Positions 38,749 to 45,564 of a stretch of 45,564 bases of DNA are shown piece by piece (position 1 is the first letter of the stretch; every line of letters begins with the position of its first letter). A program made the translations under genes and the position numbers. Origin of the DNA: a virus; IMG/VR virus record IMGVR_UViG_3300046471_000246, positions 1-45,564 of that record, one strand, 5' to 3'. The notes below the pieces were generated by a model. It had not been told where the DNA came from. It saw only the letters and a list, made by a program, of their open reading frames with translations, and searched no databases.

Positions 38749-38987
38749 GTCACACCCTTGAACAGTTGCGAGACGAGTTCCCTACACCCTGCCCGGCCCT
38801 TAGCGCGGTCAGGGCAAGATACTTTTCGCACATCACCAGCGACCGGTACCTGCTCCGCAAAATCAGTTCCGGCAGCATCGCCCTCAAGGTCACGCGCCTG
38901 GGTGGATCGAGCAAGGGTCAGGCCGTCGTCTACCTACATGACCTCGCCACGTACCTCGATGCACAGGCGGCCCAAAAAGCTGCCTAA
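38745..38987 (+). CDS. PrtN-like (pyocin activator family) regulator
   Basis: The GTG start follows GGGGAGAG. The 80-residue protein contains FPTPCPALSAVRARYFSHIT, DRYLLRKISSGSIALKVTRL and AVVYLHDLATYLDAQAA, the pattern of the PrtN pyocin-activator family, small DNA-binding activators encoded by many Pseudomonas prophages. Here it is behind the CI-controlled promoter and upstream of xis/int. Its target promoter is unknown. Confidence 0.88.
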   Translation: MSHTLEQLRDEFPTPCPALSAVRARYFSHITSDRYLLRKISSGSIALKVTRLGGSSKGQAVVYLHDLATYLDAQAAQKAA

Positions 38988-39056
38988 CAGGCCGCCGTTT
39001 TCTTCCAGCGGCAATCAACCCAAACCCCCAACTCCGGCGCCGTCCTCTCACCACCG

Positions 39057-39070
39057 ATCCGGCGCCGGAT
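39057..39070. repeat. 14-bp perfect palindrome
   Basis: ATCCGGCGCCGGAT lies in the 99-base gap between the PrtN-like and membrane-protein genes, with another CCGGCGCCG at 39034-39042. It may be a protein-binding site. There is no T run. Confidence 0.35.
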
Positions 39071-39086
39071 CAATGGAGCAAAGCAC

Positions 39087-39473
39087 ATGCAAATACAACA
39101 CATCGCAATTCTTATCGTGGCATTGGGCCTGGCTGGCGGCCTCTATCTCTCGGTCGTCTACGCGCTAACTGGTGCCAAGTCCCGGCACTACAGGGCCGGA
39201 CTAATTGCTGGGCGACTTCAAGCACGAACCGAGAACAACGCACTGACACTTGCGGACCTCCAGACGCTTGTCGACATCTCCAACACCTTACGGCTTGCAC
39301 ACAGCACCTGGTTCCCTATGCCTGGCACCGAGCCGCAGCGGAACCGAGTCGTTGATCAGCTCGCAGCGCTGCACAAGATCGCCATAAGAGTTCGCAATCA
39401 AGGGCCCCACGGGACTGAAGGAGTAATTCATCCGGCTGCATTGCCGATCGCTAAACAGGAGCAAACGGCATGA
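39087..39473 (+). CDS. membrane-anchored hypothetical protein, 128 aa
   Basis: An N-terminal hydrophobic helix (IAILIVALGLAGGLYLSVVY, residues about 6-25) precedes a soluble region with RTENNALTLADLQTLVDIS. The ATG follows GGAGC at a normal distance. The stop overlaps the next short gene (ATGA). Similar short genes are frequent in this part of Pseudomonas prophages; function is unknown. Confidence 0.65.
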   Translation: MQIQHIAILIVALGLAGGLYLSVVYALTGAKSRHYRAGLIAGRLQARTENNALTLADLQTLVDISNTLRLAHSTWFPMPGTEPQRNRVVDQLAALHKIAIRVRNQGPHGTEGVIHPAALPIAKQEQTA

Positions 39474-39586
39474 GCTGGCACTTTGTTCTTTCGCTCTGGG
39501 CTGCGCTGTCCTTCCCCATCGCATTATCAGTGGGGCCACGGCTCCGCTTGCTTACAACCGGCGAGCCTGGAGGGCTGAATGAATAA
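39470..39586 (+). CDS. small membrane peptide, 38 aa
   Basis: A 38-codon frame starts in the ATGA overlap with the preceding gene. It encodes a single hydrophobic helix (MSWHFVLSLWAALSFPIAL) followed by a basic tail, and overlaps the next gene by eight bases. Tight coupling on both sides supports translation. Function is unknown. Confidence 0.55.
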   Translation: MSWHFVLSLWAALSFPIALSVGPRLRLLTTGEPGGLNE

Positions 39587-39743
39587 GCCATTACGCCGCA
39601 CGGTGCGAGTACGTATGGCGCCGTTAAACCTTGACCTGCAGGTGATTTGCGACAAGTGCAACACGAGCCGCGCGCACGGCAATCATAAAGCCTGCTCAAA
39701 AGCGCGGCAGACAGAGAACGCACACCGGTGGAGAGGTTGCTGA
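39579..39743 (+). CDS. small cysteine-containing protein, 54 aa
   Basis: The frame runs from ATG 39579 after CTGGAGGGC and encodes a basic protein with CDKCNTSRAHGNHKACSKA, a possible small zinc-binding site (C-x2-C...H...C). Its stop overlaps the excisionase start (TGATG). Confidence 0.6.
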   Translation: MNKPLRRTVRVRMAPLNLDLQVICDKCNTSRAHGNHKACSKARQTENAHRWRGC

Positions 39744-39940
39744 TGAGCCTCCCACGCTGGGTAATGATCAATCGCGCATCGGAACTCACCGGCTATAGCG
39801 AGGACGCAATCCGACACAAGGTGAAAAACGGCACTTGGGCCCAAGGCCGCGTTTGGAGGAAAACTCCAGACGGGCGCATCGCAATTAACATGACGGAGTA
39901 CGACAAATGGGCCGAGAGCGCGCCGCAGGAAGCAGCCTAG
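39743..39940 (+). CDS. xis: excisionase (recombination directionality factor)
   Basis: The ATG at 39743 follows GGAGAGG at six bases. The 65-residue protein (LPRWVMINRASELTGYSEDA, IRHKVKNGTWAQGRVWRKTP, DGRIAINMTEYDKW) has the winged-helix excisionase pattern and is encoded directly upstream of, and overlapping, the integrase gene. It should bias the integrase towards excision. The preceding CI-controlled operon links its synthesis to induction. Confidence 0.87.
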   Translation: MSLPRWVMINRASELTGYSEDAIRHKVKNGTWAQGRVWRKTPDGRIAINMTEYDKWAESAPQEAA

Positions 39941-41145
39941 ATATCGAGTTAGCCAAGCATAAGGGTCTTGAACTGCATGGAGGCAACATACGAATAGTCT
40001 TTATGTGGCGCCGCAACCGATATCGTCAATCTCTCGGCCTCCTTCCGACCAAGGCTAACATCAAGCACGCAGCCCAATTGCGGGCGGCTATTCTTCATGA
40101 AATCAAGACCGGGACGTTTGATTTTGGCCGCCACTTTCCGAACTCGCTGAACACCCAGAACAAAAGCTCTCGCAGGGATGAGCCACTAAGGTCATTGCTA
40201 GCTCGATACAAGGTGCTGAAGGCGGTAGACATCACGCCGATGACTGAAAGCAAGTATGCCGTCGCCTTGGATATATGCGTCGAGCTGGTGGGGATTGACC
40301 GCTTTGCCAGCATTCTTCTACCTGAAGACGTGCAGCTCTTGCGAACGCAATTGATCACAGGTCGGGCCCCCTCCACCAGCAATCACTACTTGGCTACGTT
40401 TGCGGGTTTTCTGGCTTGGTGCGAAACAAACGGTTATGCACGGGCCGGGCTCGCCGCTGCATGTATCCGTTTTGCTATGAGTGTAAAAGATCCAGATCCG
40501 CTGACGCGGGATGAGTTTGATCGGCTGCTCACGAAAGGTTGTCTACATGTGCAGGACAGCGCGGCAGTAACACTCGCCGTTTACACCGGCTTGCGCCCAG
40601 GAGAGCTTTGCGCCCTCGCAGTTGAGGACATAGATCTCGAAGCAGGCCTGATCAACATCACTAGGGCTATCACTGCGGAAGGTGATTTTAAAGTGCCAAA
40701 AACCGAGAAAAGCCGATCGGTCTTGCTGATGCCACCCGCAATTGAAGCGTGCAAGCAATTGATTGGCCTGGTCGCCGATCTTAAACCTGTGAAAGTCCGC
40801 GTACATCAGAATCGTCACGAAAGCCGGGTTGACCAAGTGACGCCGCTGCTATCTCCAAGCACTCAAGCGCGCAAGGATATAATCAATACCTGGTTTAAGC
40901 CAACAGCTTGGAATAGTAAATGGGGAAATATCCAGCGAAGGGCAGGAATCAGACTTCGCCGTCCCTATCAAACGCGGCACACCTACGCATGCTGGTGCCT
41001 AACAGCACGGGGAAATCTTGCATTCATCGCTAAGCAGATGGGTCATAAGGATTACACCATGCTTGTGGAAGTTTACGCAAAGTGGATGGACGATGAATCA
41101 CCTAGAGAACTTGAGCGCATCTGGGAGAAACTAAGAAATCAATAA
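39907..41145 (+). CDS. int: tyrosine recombinase integrase
   Basis: The 412-residue protein has an N-terminal arm-binding domain (GLELHGGNIRIVFMWRRNRY; DUF3596-like), a core-binding SAM-like domain (about residues 90-190) and a catalytic domain with Arg230 in TGLRPGEL, Lys265 in VPKTEKSR, Arg357-His358 in YQTRHTYA, His380 in QMGHKDY and nucleophile Tyr390. The usual histidine before the second arginine is Tyr354, a tolerated variation. It overlaps xis by 34 bases and is the likely catalyst for integration at the mutS-derived att sites. Confidence 0.96.
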   Translation: MGRERAAGSSLDIELAKHKGLELHGGNIRIVFMWRRNRYRQSLGLLPTKANIKHAAQLRAAILHEIKTGTFDFGRHFPNSLNTQNKSSRRDEPLRSLLARYKVLKAVDITPMTESKYAVALDICVELVGIDRFASILLPEDVQLLRTQLITGRAPSTSNHYLATFAGFLAWCETNGYARAGLAAACIRFAMSVKDPDPLTRDEFDRLLTKGCLHVQDSAAVTLAVYTGLRPGELCALAVEDIDLEAGLINITRAITAEGDFKVPKTEKSRSVLLMPPAIEACKQLIGLVADLKPVKVRVHQNRHESRVDQVTPLLSPSTQARKDIINTWFKPTAWNSKWGNIQRRAGIRLRRPYQTRHTYACWCLTARGNLAFIAKQMGHKDYTMLVEVYAKWMDDESPRELERIWEKLRNQ

Positions 41146-41164
41146 ATCAAGCGCAAATGATAAC

Positions 41165-41776
41165 TTAACGCCCAAGTTTGGCGAGCTTCTCTCTGCGTGC
41201 TTCTCCAGCGGCACGCACGCCAGCTCTAACTTCCTCCGCACTATCTTCAATCAAATTATTAAGTGCAAAAGAATGAATATCGTAAATCTGAAAAGGCAAG
41301 ATAAGTGTTCTATAGCAACCCAAGAAGAAAAACCCTGCAGCAAAAAAAGCCGCCGCATCCTTATCCAACGAAGTCTTTACTTTAATGGCTACCATAGTCA
41401 ATAAACAGAATGCCAGACACATCAAAAATGCAAAAAGCGTATTTATCTGAGAGAGCAGAATATACTTTACCTTTAGAACATAGCGAAGCGTTTGTTCATA
41501 GGTGAGCTTTCCTAAGTACTGACCTCTCCCCGAAAAAAGCATCGCAGTAATAACAAACCCAAATATTAATCCGGAAAATGCTATAACTGCATTGAGCAAA
41601 CCTTCATCTATAAAATCCGTACCAAAAAGACTTAAGCACGACCCAATTATGAAAACAACAGAATTAAATATCAAATAAACGGAATTACTTTGCGCCGAAC
41701 GCGCCACATCCGCTAATTCGTTGTTAACTACCTGGACGTTCCTTACCTCTTCGGGCAGTAGGTATGAAAATTTCAT
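41165..41776 (-). CDS. multi-pass membrane protein of the right-arm cargo pair
   Basis: The 203-residue product has four hydrophobic segments: about residues 33-52 (YLIFNSVVFIIGSCLSLFG), 63-82 (VIAFSGLIFGFVITAM), 108-131 (SQINTLFAFLMCLAFCLLTM) and 140-160 (AAFFAAGFFFLGCYRTLIL). A charged C-terminal tail with NNLIEDSAEEVRAGV and ARREKLAKLGR follows. The start ATG 41774-41776 lies inside the upstream gene; an alternative TTG is at 41783-41785. It is AT-rich and convergent with int. It may be a membrane effector for the soluble partner; no family is recognised. Confidence 0.65.
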   Translation of the reverse strand: MKFSYLLPEEVRNVQVVNNELADVARSAQSNSVYLIFNSVVFIIGSCLSLFGTDFIDEGLLNAVIAFSGLIFGFVITAMLFSGRGQYLGKLTYEQTLRYVLKVKYILLSQINTLFAFLMCLAFCLLTMVAIKVKTSLDKDAAAFFAAGFFFLGCYRTLILPFQIYDIHSFALNNLIEDSAEEVRAGVRAAGEARREKLAKLGR

Positions 41777-42845
41777 TATCTGCAAGCGCTCCGAATTCGT
41801 CTAAAATCCTTTTTCCATTACGTCCGGGTGTACACAACTCTTCGAGATAGACACTCATTTTGTGAGCCAGTTCAGCTCTATCTGGGTTCTTCCCACCAAC
41901 ATCAGCGACTTCAATAGTTCGCTTAATCTTGAATTTGGAAAGACCACGAATTGAGGAGCCATCCGCCAAATGAATGATAACACTATCGATTTCATCCTGC
42001 TGCTGCGCTTCGTCGTAAGCTTCAATTACTTTTTCAATGGGCAATCTATCCTTAGATCTCCATTCAACAGTCATCATCCCATTGCTCGGCATATATCCTT
42101 TGACGCCAGAAAGCATGCCTAGTAATTCGCTTTCGGCATTAGGGACCGACTGACTCAAGCCCAAAGTAAAACCAGTCGCGCCATTTCCACGTTCGATCTC
42201 GCTTTTGAGTCCGGACGAAATGGCGTCAGTAAAGAAAAAATTAAATCTTCTGCCTAGCTGATGCTCTCTAACCAATCTATTTAGATACCGTTGTATAAAA
42301 TTAATCCCCCCAGCACCCCGCGTACTTTCAATGATCGCTGACTGACCAAACACCAATACATGGGATATTTGAATCAGCTCTCTAGCATCCTCTTCACCAT
42401 CGACTTTTACGTCGATCACAGCATTTTCTTGATGTGGATCAGGAGTTAAGGTTTGCGGAATAGTGCCCGGCTCGTAAGACCAGACCTCGAACAAAACTGT
42501 ACTCTCGTCTAAATCTTGAAAGTTGTTAAAGAAATAACATTGCTGAGGGACACGTGTCCCATCTGCAAGCGCAACCATCTGTTCCCAGATTCTGGAACCA
42601 ACGGTTGGACAGAGATCCCGCACTGTCCTCATCAAATCAACCAACGTAACCTCTTCACCGGGTTTATGCGCTGAGAATTGTACTGGTTTGAGTTGTAGGG
42701 TACGACTGATAGGCTTACGTGCCATAGGTGATCCTTCAGGGAATTCTAATGCACCCTGAATACCGCGCCATCCGCCAGATGTTGCCTGACGAGTGAGAGC
42801 CATCCAAGGCGTCAAATTGACAGCAGTATTTCGCGGCTTGCCCAT
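41724..42845 (-). CDS. unrecognised soluble protein of the right-arm cargo pair
   Basis: From the ATG at 42843-42845 (preceded by GAGGGAGATT) the product is 373 residues; a second good start at 42723-42725 after GAAGGATCACC would give 333. The N-terminal 40 residues are basic. The rest contains [60 protein letters not shown] and [20 protein letters not shown], then [20 protein letters not shown] and [20 protein letters not shown]. No known motif is seen. It overlaps the membrane protein gene by 53 bases and lies next to attR, in reverse orientation to the phage genes, typical of moron defence cargo. Confidence 0.65.
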   Translation of the reverse strand: MGKPRNTAVNLTPWMALTRQATSGGWRGIQGALEFPEGSPMARKPISRTLQLKPVQFSAHKPGEEVTLVDLMRTVRDLCPTVGSRIWEQMVALADGTRVPQQCYFFNNFQDLDESTVLFEVWSYEPGTIPQTLTPDPHQENAVIDVKVDGEEDARELIQISHVLVFGQSAIIESTRGAGGINFIQRYLNRLVREHQLGRRFNFFFTDAISSGLKSEIERGNGATGFTLGLSQSVPNAESELLGMLSGVKGYMPSNGMMTVEWRSKDRLPIEKVIEAYDEAQQQDEIDSVIIHLADGSSIRGLSKFKIKRTIEVADVGGKNPDRAELAHKMSVYLEELCTPGRNGKRILDEFGALADNEIFIPTARRGKERPGS

Positions 42846-42934
42846 GTTAATCTCCCTCACAGGGGTCAAGTCGCAAGCCAACATAGCGATATGCTGGCAT
42901 TTTTCCAAGATTAATTCAGCTAGCAAAAAAGCAT

Positions 42935-42955
42935 TACGCCCCAAATTTGCCCCAT
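42935..42955 (+). repeat. candidate integrase arm sites, right arm
   Basis: TTTGCCCCAT at 42946-42955 is identical to the two left-arm copies, and TACGCCCCAA at 42935-42944 is a degenerate one. They lie about 35 bases before the att core. Confidence 0.55.
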
Positions 42956-42981
42956 CACCTATTGCAAAAACCTCTAAGTAC

Positions 42982-43025
42982 CTGATGAATAAAGCAATTT
43001 CCGATCTCTCTTCGCACACCCCGAT
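42982..43025 (+). repeat. attR: right attachment-site copy (start of intact mutS)
   Basis: The 35-bp core 42991-43025 is identical to 1367-1401; with CTGATGAA and one mismatch it extends to 42982. The prophage thus supplies the ATG and first codons of mutS together with everything upstream. Confidence 0.93.
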
Positions 43026-45564
43026 GATGCAGCAGTACTGGCGGCTGAAAAACCAGCACCCGGACCAGTTGATGTTTTATCGGATGGGTGACTTTTACGA
43101 AATCTTCTACGAAGACGCGAAAAAAGCCGCCAAGCTGCTGGACATCACACTGACCGCACGCGGCCAGTCTGCCGGCCAGAGCATCCCCATGTGCGGGATT
43201 CCGTACCACGCCGCGGAAGGCTATCTGGCGAAACTGGTCAAGCTGGGCGAGTCGGTGGTGATCTGTGAGCAGATCGGCGATCCGGCAACCAGCAAGGGCC
43301 CGGTCGATCGGCAAGTGGTGCGGATCATCACGCCGGGAACGGTCAGCGACGAAGCGTTGCTCGATGAGCGCCGTGACAACCTGATCGCCGCGGTACTGGG
43401 GGATGAGCGTCTGTTTGGTCTGGCGGTGCTGGACATCACCAGCGGCAATTTCAGCGTGCTTGAAATAAAGGGTTGGGAAAACCTGCTGGCGGAGCTGGAG
43501 CGGATCAATCCGGTCGAACTGTTGATTCCAGATGACTGGCCGCAAGGGCTGCCCGCGGAGAAACGTCGGGGCGCGCGACGCCGGGCACCGTGGGATTTCG
43601 AGCGGGACTCGGCGCTCAAAGGCCTGTGCCAGCAATTTTCGACTCAGGACCTCAAAGGTTTCGGCTGCGAGAACCTGACGCTGGCCATCGGCGCGGCCGG
43701 TTGCTTGCTGGGCTATGCCAAGGAAACCCAGCGCACCGCCCTGCCGCATTTGCGCAGCCTGCGCCACGAGCGTCTGGATGACACCGTGGTGCTGGACGGC
43801 GCCAGCCGGCGTAATCTCGAGCTGGACACCAACTTGTCCGGCGGCCGCGAAAACACCCTGCAATCGGTCGTCGACCGGTGCCAGACGGCCATGGGCACGC
43901 GCCTGCTGACGCGCTGGCTCAACCGTCCGCTGCGCGACCTGAAAGTCCTGCAGGCCCGCCAGCAATCGATCACCTGTTTCCTGGACCGCTATCGCTTCGA
44001 GAGCCTGCAGCCACAGCTGAAGGAGATCGGCGACATCGAGCGGATTCTCGCGCGGATCGGCCTGCGCAACGCGCGCCCTCGCGACCTCGCACGGCTGCGC
44101 GATGCACTTGGCGCCCTGCCCGAGTTGCAACTGGCCATGGCCGAACTCGATGCTCCCCATCTGCAACAATTGGCGCAGACCGCCAGCACCTACCCCGAGC
44201 TGGCGGAACTGTTGCAGCGAGCGATCAACGACAACCCGCCTGCGGTCATTCGTGACGGCGGCGTGTTGAAGACCGGGTACGACGCCGAGCTGGACGAGTT
44301 GCAATCGCTGAGCGAAAACGCCGGCCAGTTCCTGATCGATCTCGAAACCCGGGAAAAGGCCCGCACCGGTCTGGCCCACCTGAAGGTCGGCTACAACCGC
44401 GTGCACGGTTATTTTATCGAGCTGCCAAGCAAGCAAGCCGAGCAGGCGCCTGCCGATTACATCCGCCGTCAGACCCTCAAGGGTGCCGAGCGCTTCATCA
44501 CGCCGGAGCTCAAGGAATTCGAAGACAAGGCGCTGTCGGCCAAGAGCCGCGCCCTGGCTCGGGAGAAGATGCTGTACGAAGCGCTGCTCGAAGATTTGAT
44601 CGGGCATCTTGCGCCGTTGCAGGACACCGCGGCGGCATTGGCCGAACTGGACGTCCTGAGCAACCTCGCAGAGCGCGCGCTGAATCTGGACCTCAATTGC
44701 CCACGGTTCGTCGATGAGCCGTGCATGCGCATCGAACAAGGCCGTCATCCGGTGGTTGAGCAGGTGCTGTCATCGCCCTTCGTCGCCAACGACCTGGCCC
44801 TGGACGACAACACCCGCATGCTGGTCATCACCGGTCCGAACATGGGCGGTAAATCGACCTACATGCGTCAGACCGCGCTCATCGTGCTGTTGGCGCATAT
44901 CGGCAGCTACGTACCTGCCGCCAGCTGCGAACTGTCGTTGGTCGACCGGATCTTCACGAGGATCGGTTCCAGCGATGACCTGGCGGGCGGGCGCTCGACG
45001 TTCATGGTTGAAATGAGCGAAACCGCGAATATTTTGCACAACGCAACGGACAAAAGCCTGGTGCTGATGGACGAGGTCGGACGCGGCACCAGCACGTTCG
45101 ACGGGCTGTCGCTGGCGTGGGCCGCCGCGGAATGTCTGGCGCAACTGCGCGCCTATACGCTGTTCGCAACGCATTACTTCGAGCTGACGGTCTTGCCGGA
45201 AAGCGAGCCGCTGGTCGCCAACGTTCACCTTAATGCCACCGAGCACAACGAGCGGATCGTCTTTCTGCACCGCGTTCTGCCGGGCCCGGCCAGCCAGAGT
45301 TATGGCCTCGCCGTCGCTCAGTTGGCGGGCGTTCCGAGCAAGGTGATCACGCGGGCAAAAGAGCATCTGGCGCGCCTGGAGACCACCAGTCTTCCTCACG
45401 AACAGCCGAAGGCGAAACCCGGCAAACCGCCGGTTCCGATGCAAAGCGATCTGTTCGCCAGCCTGCCGCACCCGGTGCTCGAAGAGCTGTCGAAAGTCAA
45501 AGTCGACGACATGACACCGCGTCAGGCGCTGGACTTGTTGTACGCATTGCAAACTCGGCTCTAA
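42985..45564 (+). CDS. mutS: DNA mismatch repair protein MutS
   Basis: MutS recognises mispaired bases and with MutL starts mismatch repair. From ATG 42985 the protein is 859 residues, normal for Pseudomonas, starting [19 protein letters not shown]. The mismatch-reading GDFYEIF motif has Phe37 and Glu39, and the ATPase has Walker [10 protein letters not shown] at 617-625 and Walker [16 protein letters not shown]. The C-terminus carries the family dimerisation helices. The frame is open upstream to 42793, but that part is phage DNA and is not like MutS. No strong ribosome-binding site or promoter is seen upstream. The stop is the last codon of the window. Confidence 0.97.
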   Translation: MNKAISDLSSHTPMMQQYWRLKNQHPDQLMFYRMGDFYEIFYEDAKKAAKLLDITLTARGQSAGQSIPMCGIPYHAAEGYLAKLVKLGESVVICEQIGDPATSKGPVDRQVVRIITPGTVSDEALLDERRDNLIAAVLGDERLFGLAVLDITSGNFSVLEIKGWENLLAELERINPVELLIPDDWPQGLPAEKRRGARRRAPWDFERDSALKGLCQQFSTQDLKGFGCENLTLAIGAAGCLLGYAKETQRTALPHLRSLRHERLDDTVVLDGASRRNLELDTNLSGGRENTLQSVVDRCQTAMGTRLLTRWLNRPLRDLKVLQARQQSITCFLDRYRFESLQPQLKEIGDIERILARIGLRNARPRDLARLRDALGALPELQLAMAELDAPHLQQLAQTASTYPELAELLQRAINDNPPAVIRDGGVLKTGYDAELDELQSLSENAGQFLIDLETREKARTGLAHLKVGYNRVHGYFIELPSKQAEQAPADYIRRQTLKGAERFITPELKEFEDKALSAKSRALAREKMLYEALLEDLIGHLAPLQDTAAALAELDVLSNLAERALNLDLNCPRFVDEPCMRIEQGRHPVVEQVLSSPFVANDLALDDNTRMLVITGPNMGGKSTYMRQTALIVLLAHIGSYVPAASCELSLVDRIFTRIGSSDDLAGGRSTFMVEMSETANILHNATDKSLVLMDEVGRGTSTFDGLSLAWAAAECLAQLRAYTLFATHYFELTVLPESEPLVANVHLNATEHNERIVFLHRVLPGPASQSYGLAVAQLAGVPSKVITRAKEHLARLETTSLPHEQPKAKPGKPPVPMQSDLFASLPHPVLEELSKVKVDDMTPRQALDLLYALQTRL

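Noticed and set aside
41165-42845. Kiwa (KwaA/KwaB) defence system
   Set aside because: A four-helix membrane protein with a soluble partner recalls Kiwa, but I can see no sequence feature of KwaA or KwaB and the gene order is different; not claimed.
42793-42984. N-terminal extension of mutS to 923 aa
   Set aside because: The extra 64 codons are phage DNA (cargo promoter region, arm sites) and do not resemble MutS; normal MutS starts at MNKAISDL.
1367-43025. R- or F-type tailocin cluster, frequent between mutS and cinA/recA in Pseudomonas
   Set aside because: Terminase, portal, capsid, protease, primase, integrase and att repeats show a full prophage.
42955-44748. 597-aa frame antisense to mutS
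   Set aside because: Shadow of a GC-rich real gene; composition without recognisable domain and no ribosome-binding site.

Overview
The window is Pseudomonas chromosome, most likely from the P. fluorescens/P. putida side of the genus. The flanking host genes are recA (partial), a short cinA/pncC-type gene and mutS, and cargo families typical of Pseudomonas prophages (a PrtN-like regulator and a DUF1654-like protein) lie between them. A complete-looking siphovirus prophage of about 41.6 kb with an HK97-type head occupies 1367-43025. It sits in the first codons of mutS. A 35-bp perfect repeat at 1367-1401 (attL) and 42991-43025 (attR), extendable to 44 bp with one mismatch, is the start of the mutS coding sequence. 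The downstream mutS copy is full length (42985-45564). The upstream copy is a 42-codon stub.

Layout, left to right. (1) Host: recA (-), LexA box, cinA (-), a 48-aa gene (-). (2) attL and a left cargo region at about 1.4-7.2 kb: a NACHT-type STAND ATPase, a 3' fragment of tRNA-Gly(CCC) followed by integrase-arm-like repeats, two copies of a ~114-bp segment each carrying a perfect LexA box, a zinc-ribbon protein between those copies, a small SOS-controlled operon, and a HEPN-like plus zinc-ribbon gene pair. (3) Late genes on the minus strand, 31.3 kb down to 7.3 kb, in transcription order: two holins, HNH nuclease, candidate cos, terminase small and large subunits, portal, protease, capsid, connectors, tail tube, frameshifted tail chaperones, a membrane moron, tape measure, tail tip genes, tail fibre, endolysin, Rz with embedded Rz1. 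(4) Minus-strand early operon, 36.06 to 31.5 kb: Cro-like, CII-like, DksA/TraR zinc finger, primase-helicase, a gene full of iteron-like repeats (candidate origin), and a Q-position gene followed by a terminator. (5) Immunity: a LexA-like CI repressor with three operators, then a LexA-box DUF1654-like gene. (6) A rightward operon with two further CI operators at its promoter, running from 37320 through dNMP kinase, a KilA-C-like gene and PrtN-like gene to excisionase and integrase. (7) Right cargo next to attR: an unrecognised soluble protein with an overlapping multi-pass membrane protein, oriented towards integrase.

The regulatory logic is readable. CI (autocleavable Ala-Gly, Ser/Lys dyad) should hold both the Cro promoter and the rightward promoter through AATAC-N5-GTATT operators. 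DNA damage would release CI and, through LexA, also induce at least two prophage operons. The most interesting points are: the phage supplies the start codon and upstream region of mutS; a second, ghost-like arm sequence lies on the host side of attL; candidate defence cargo sits at both ends; iterons lie inside a coding gene whose ends are fixed by ATGA overlaps; and the tail tip locus looks rearranged. Family assignments come from reading the sequence; no database search was run.
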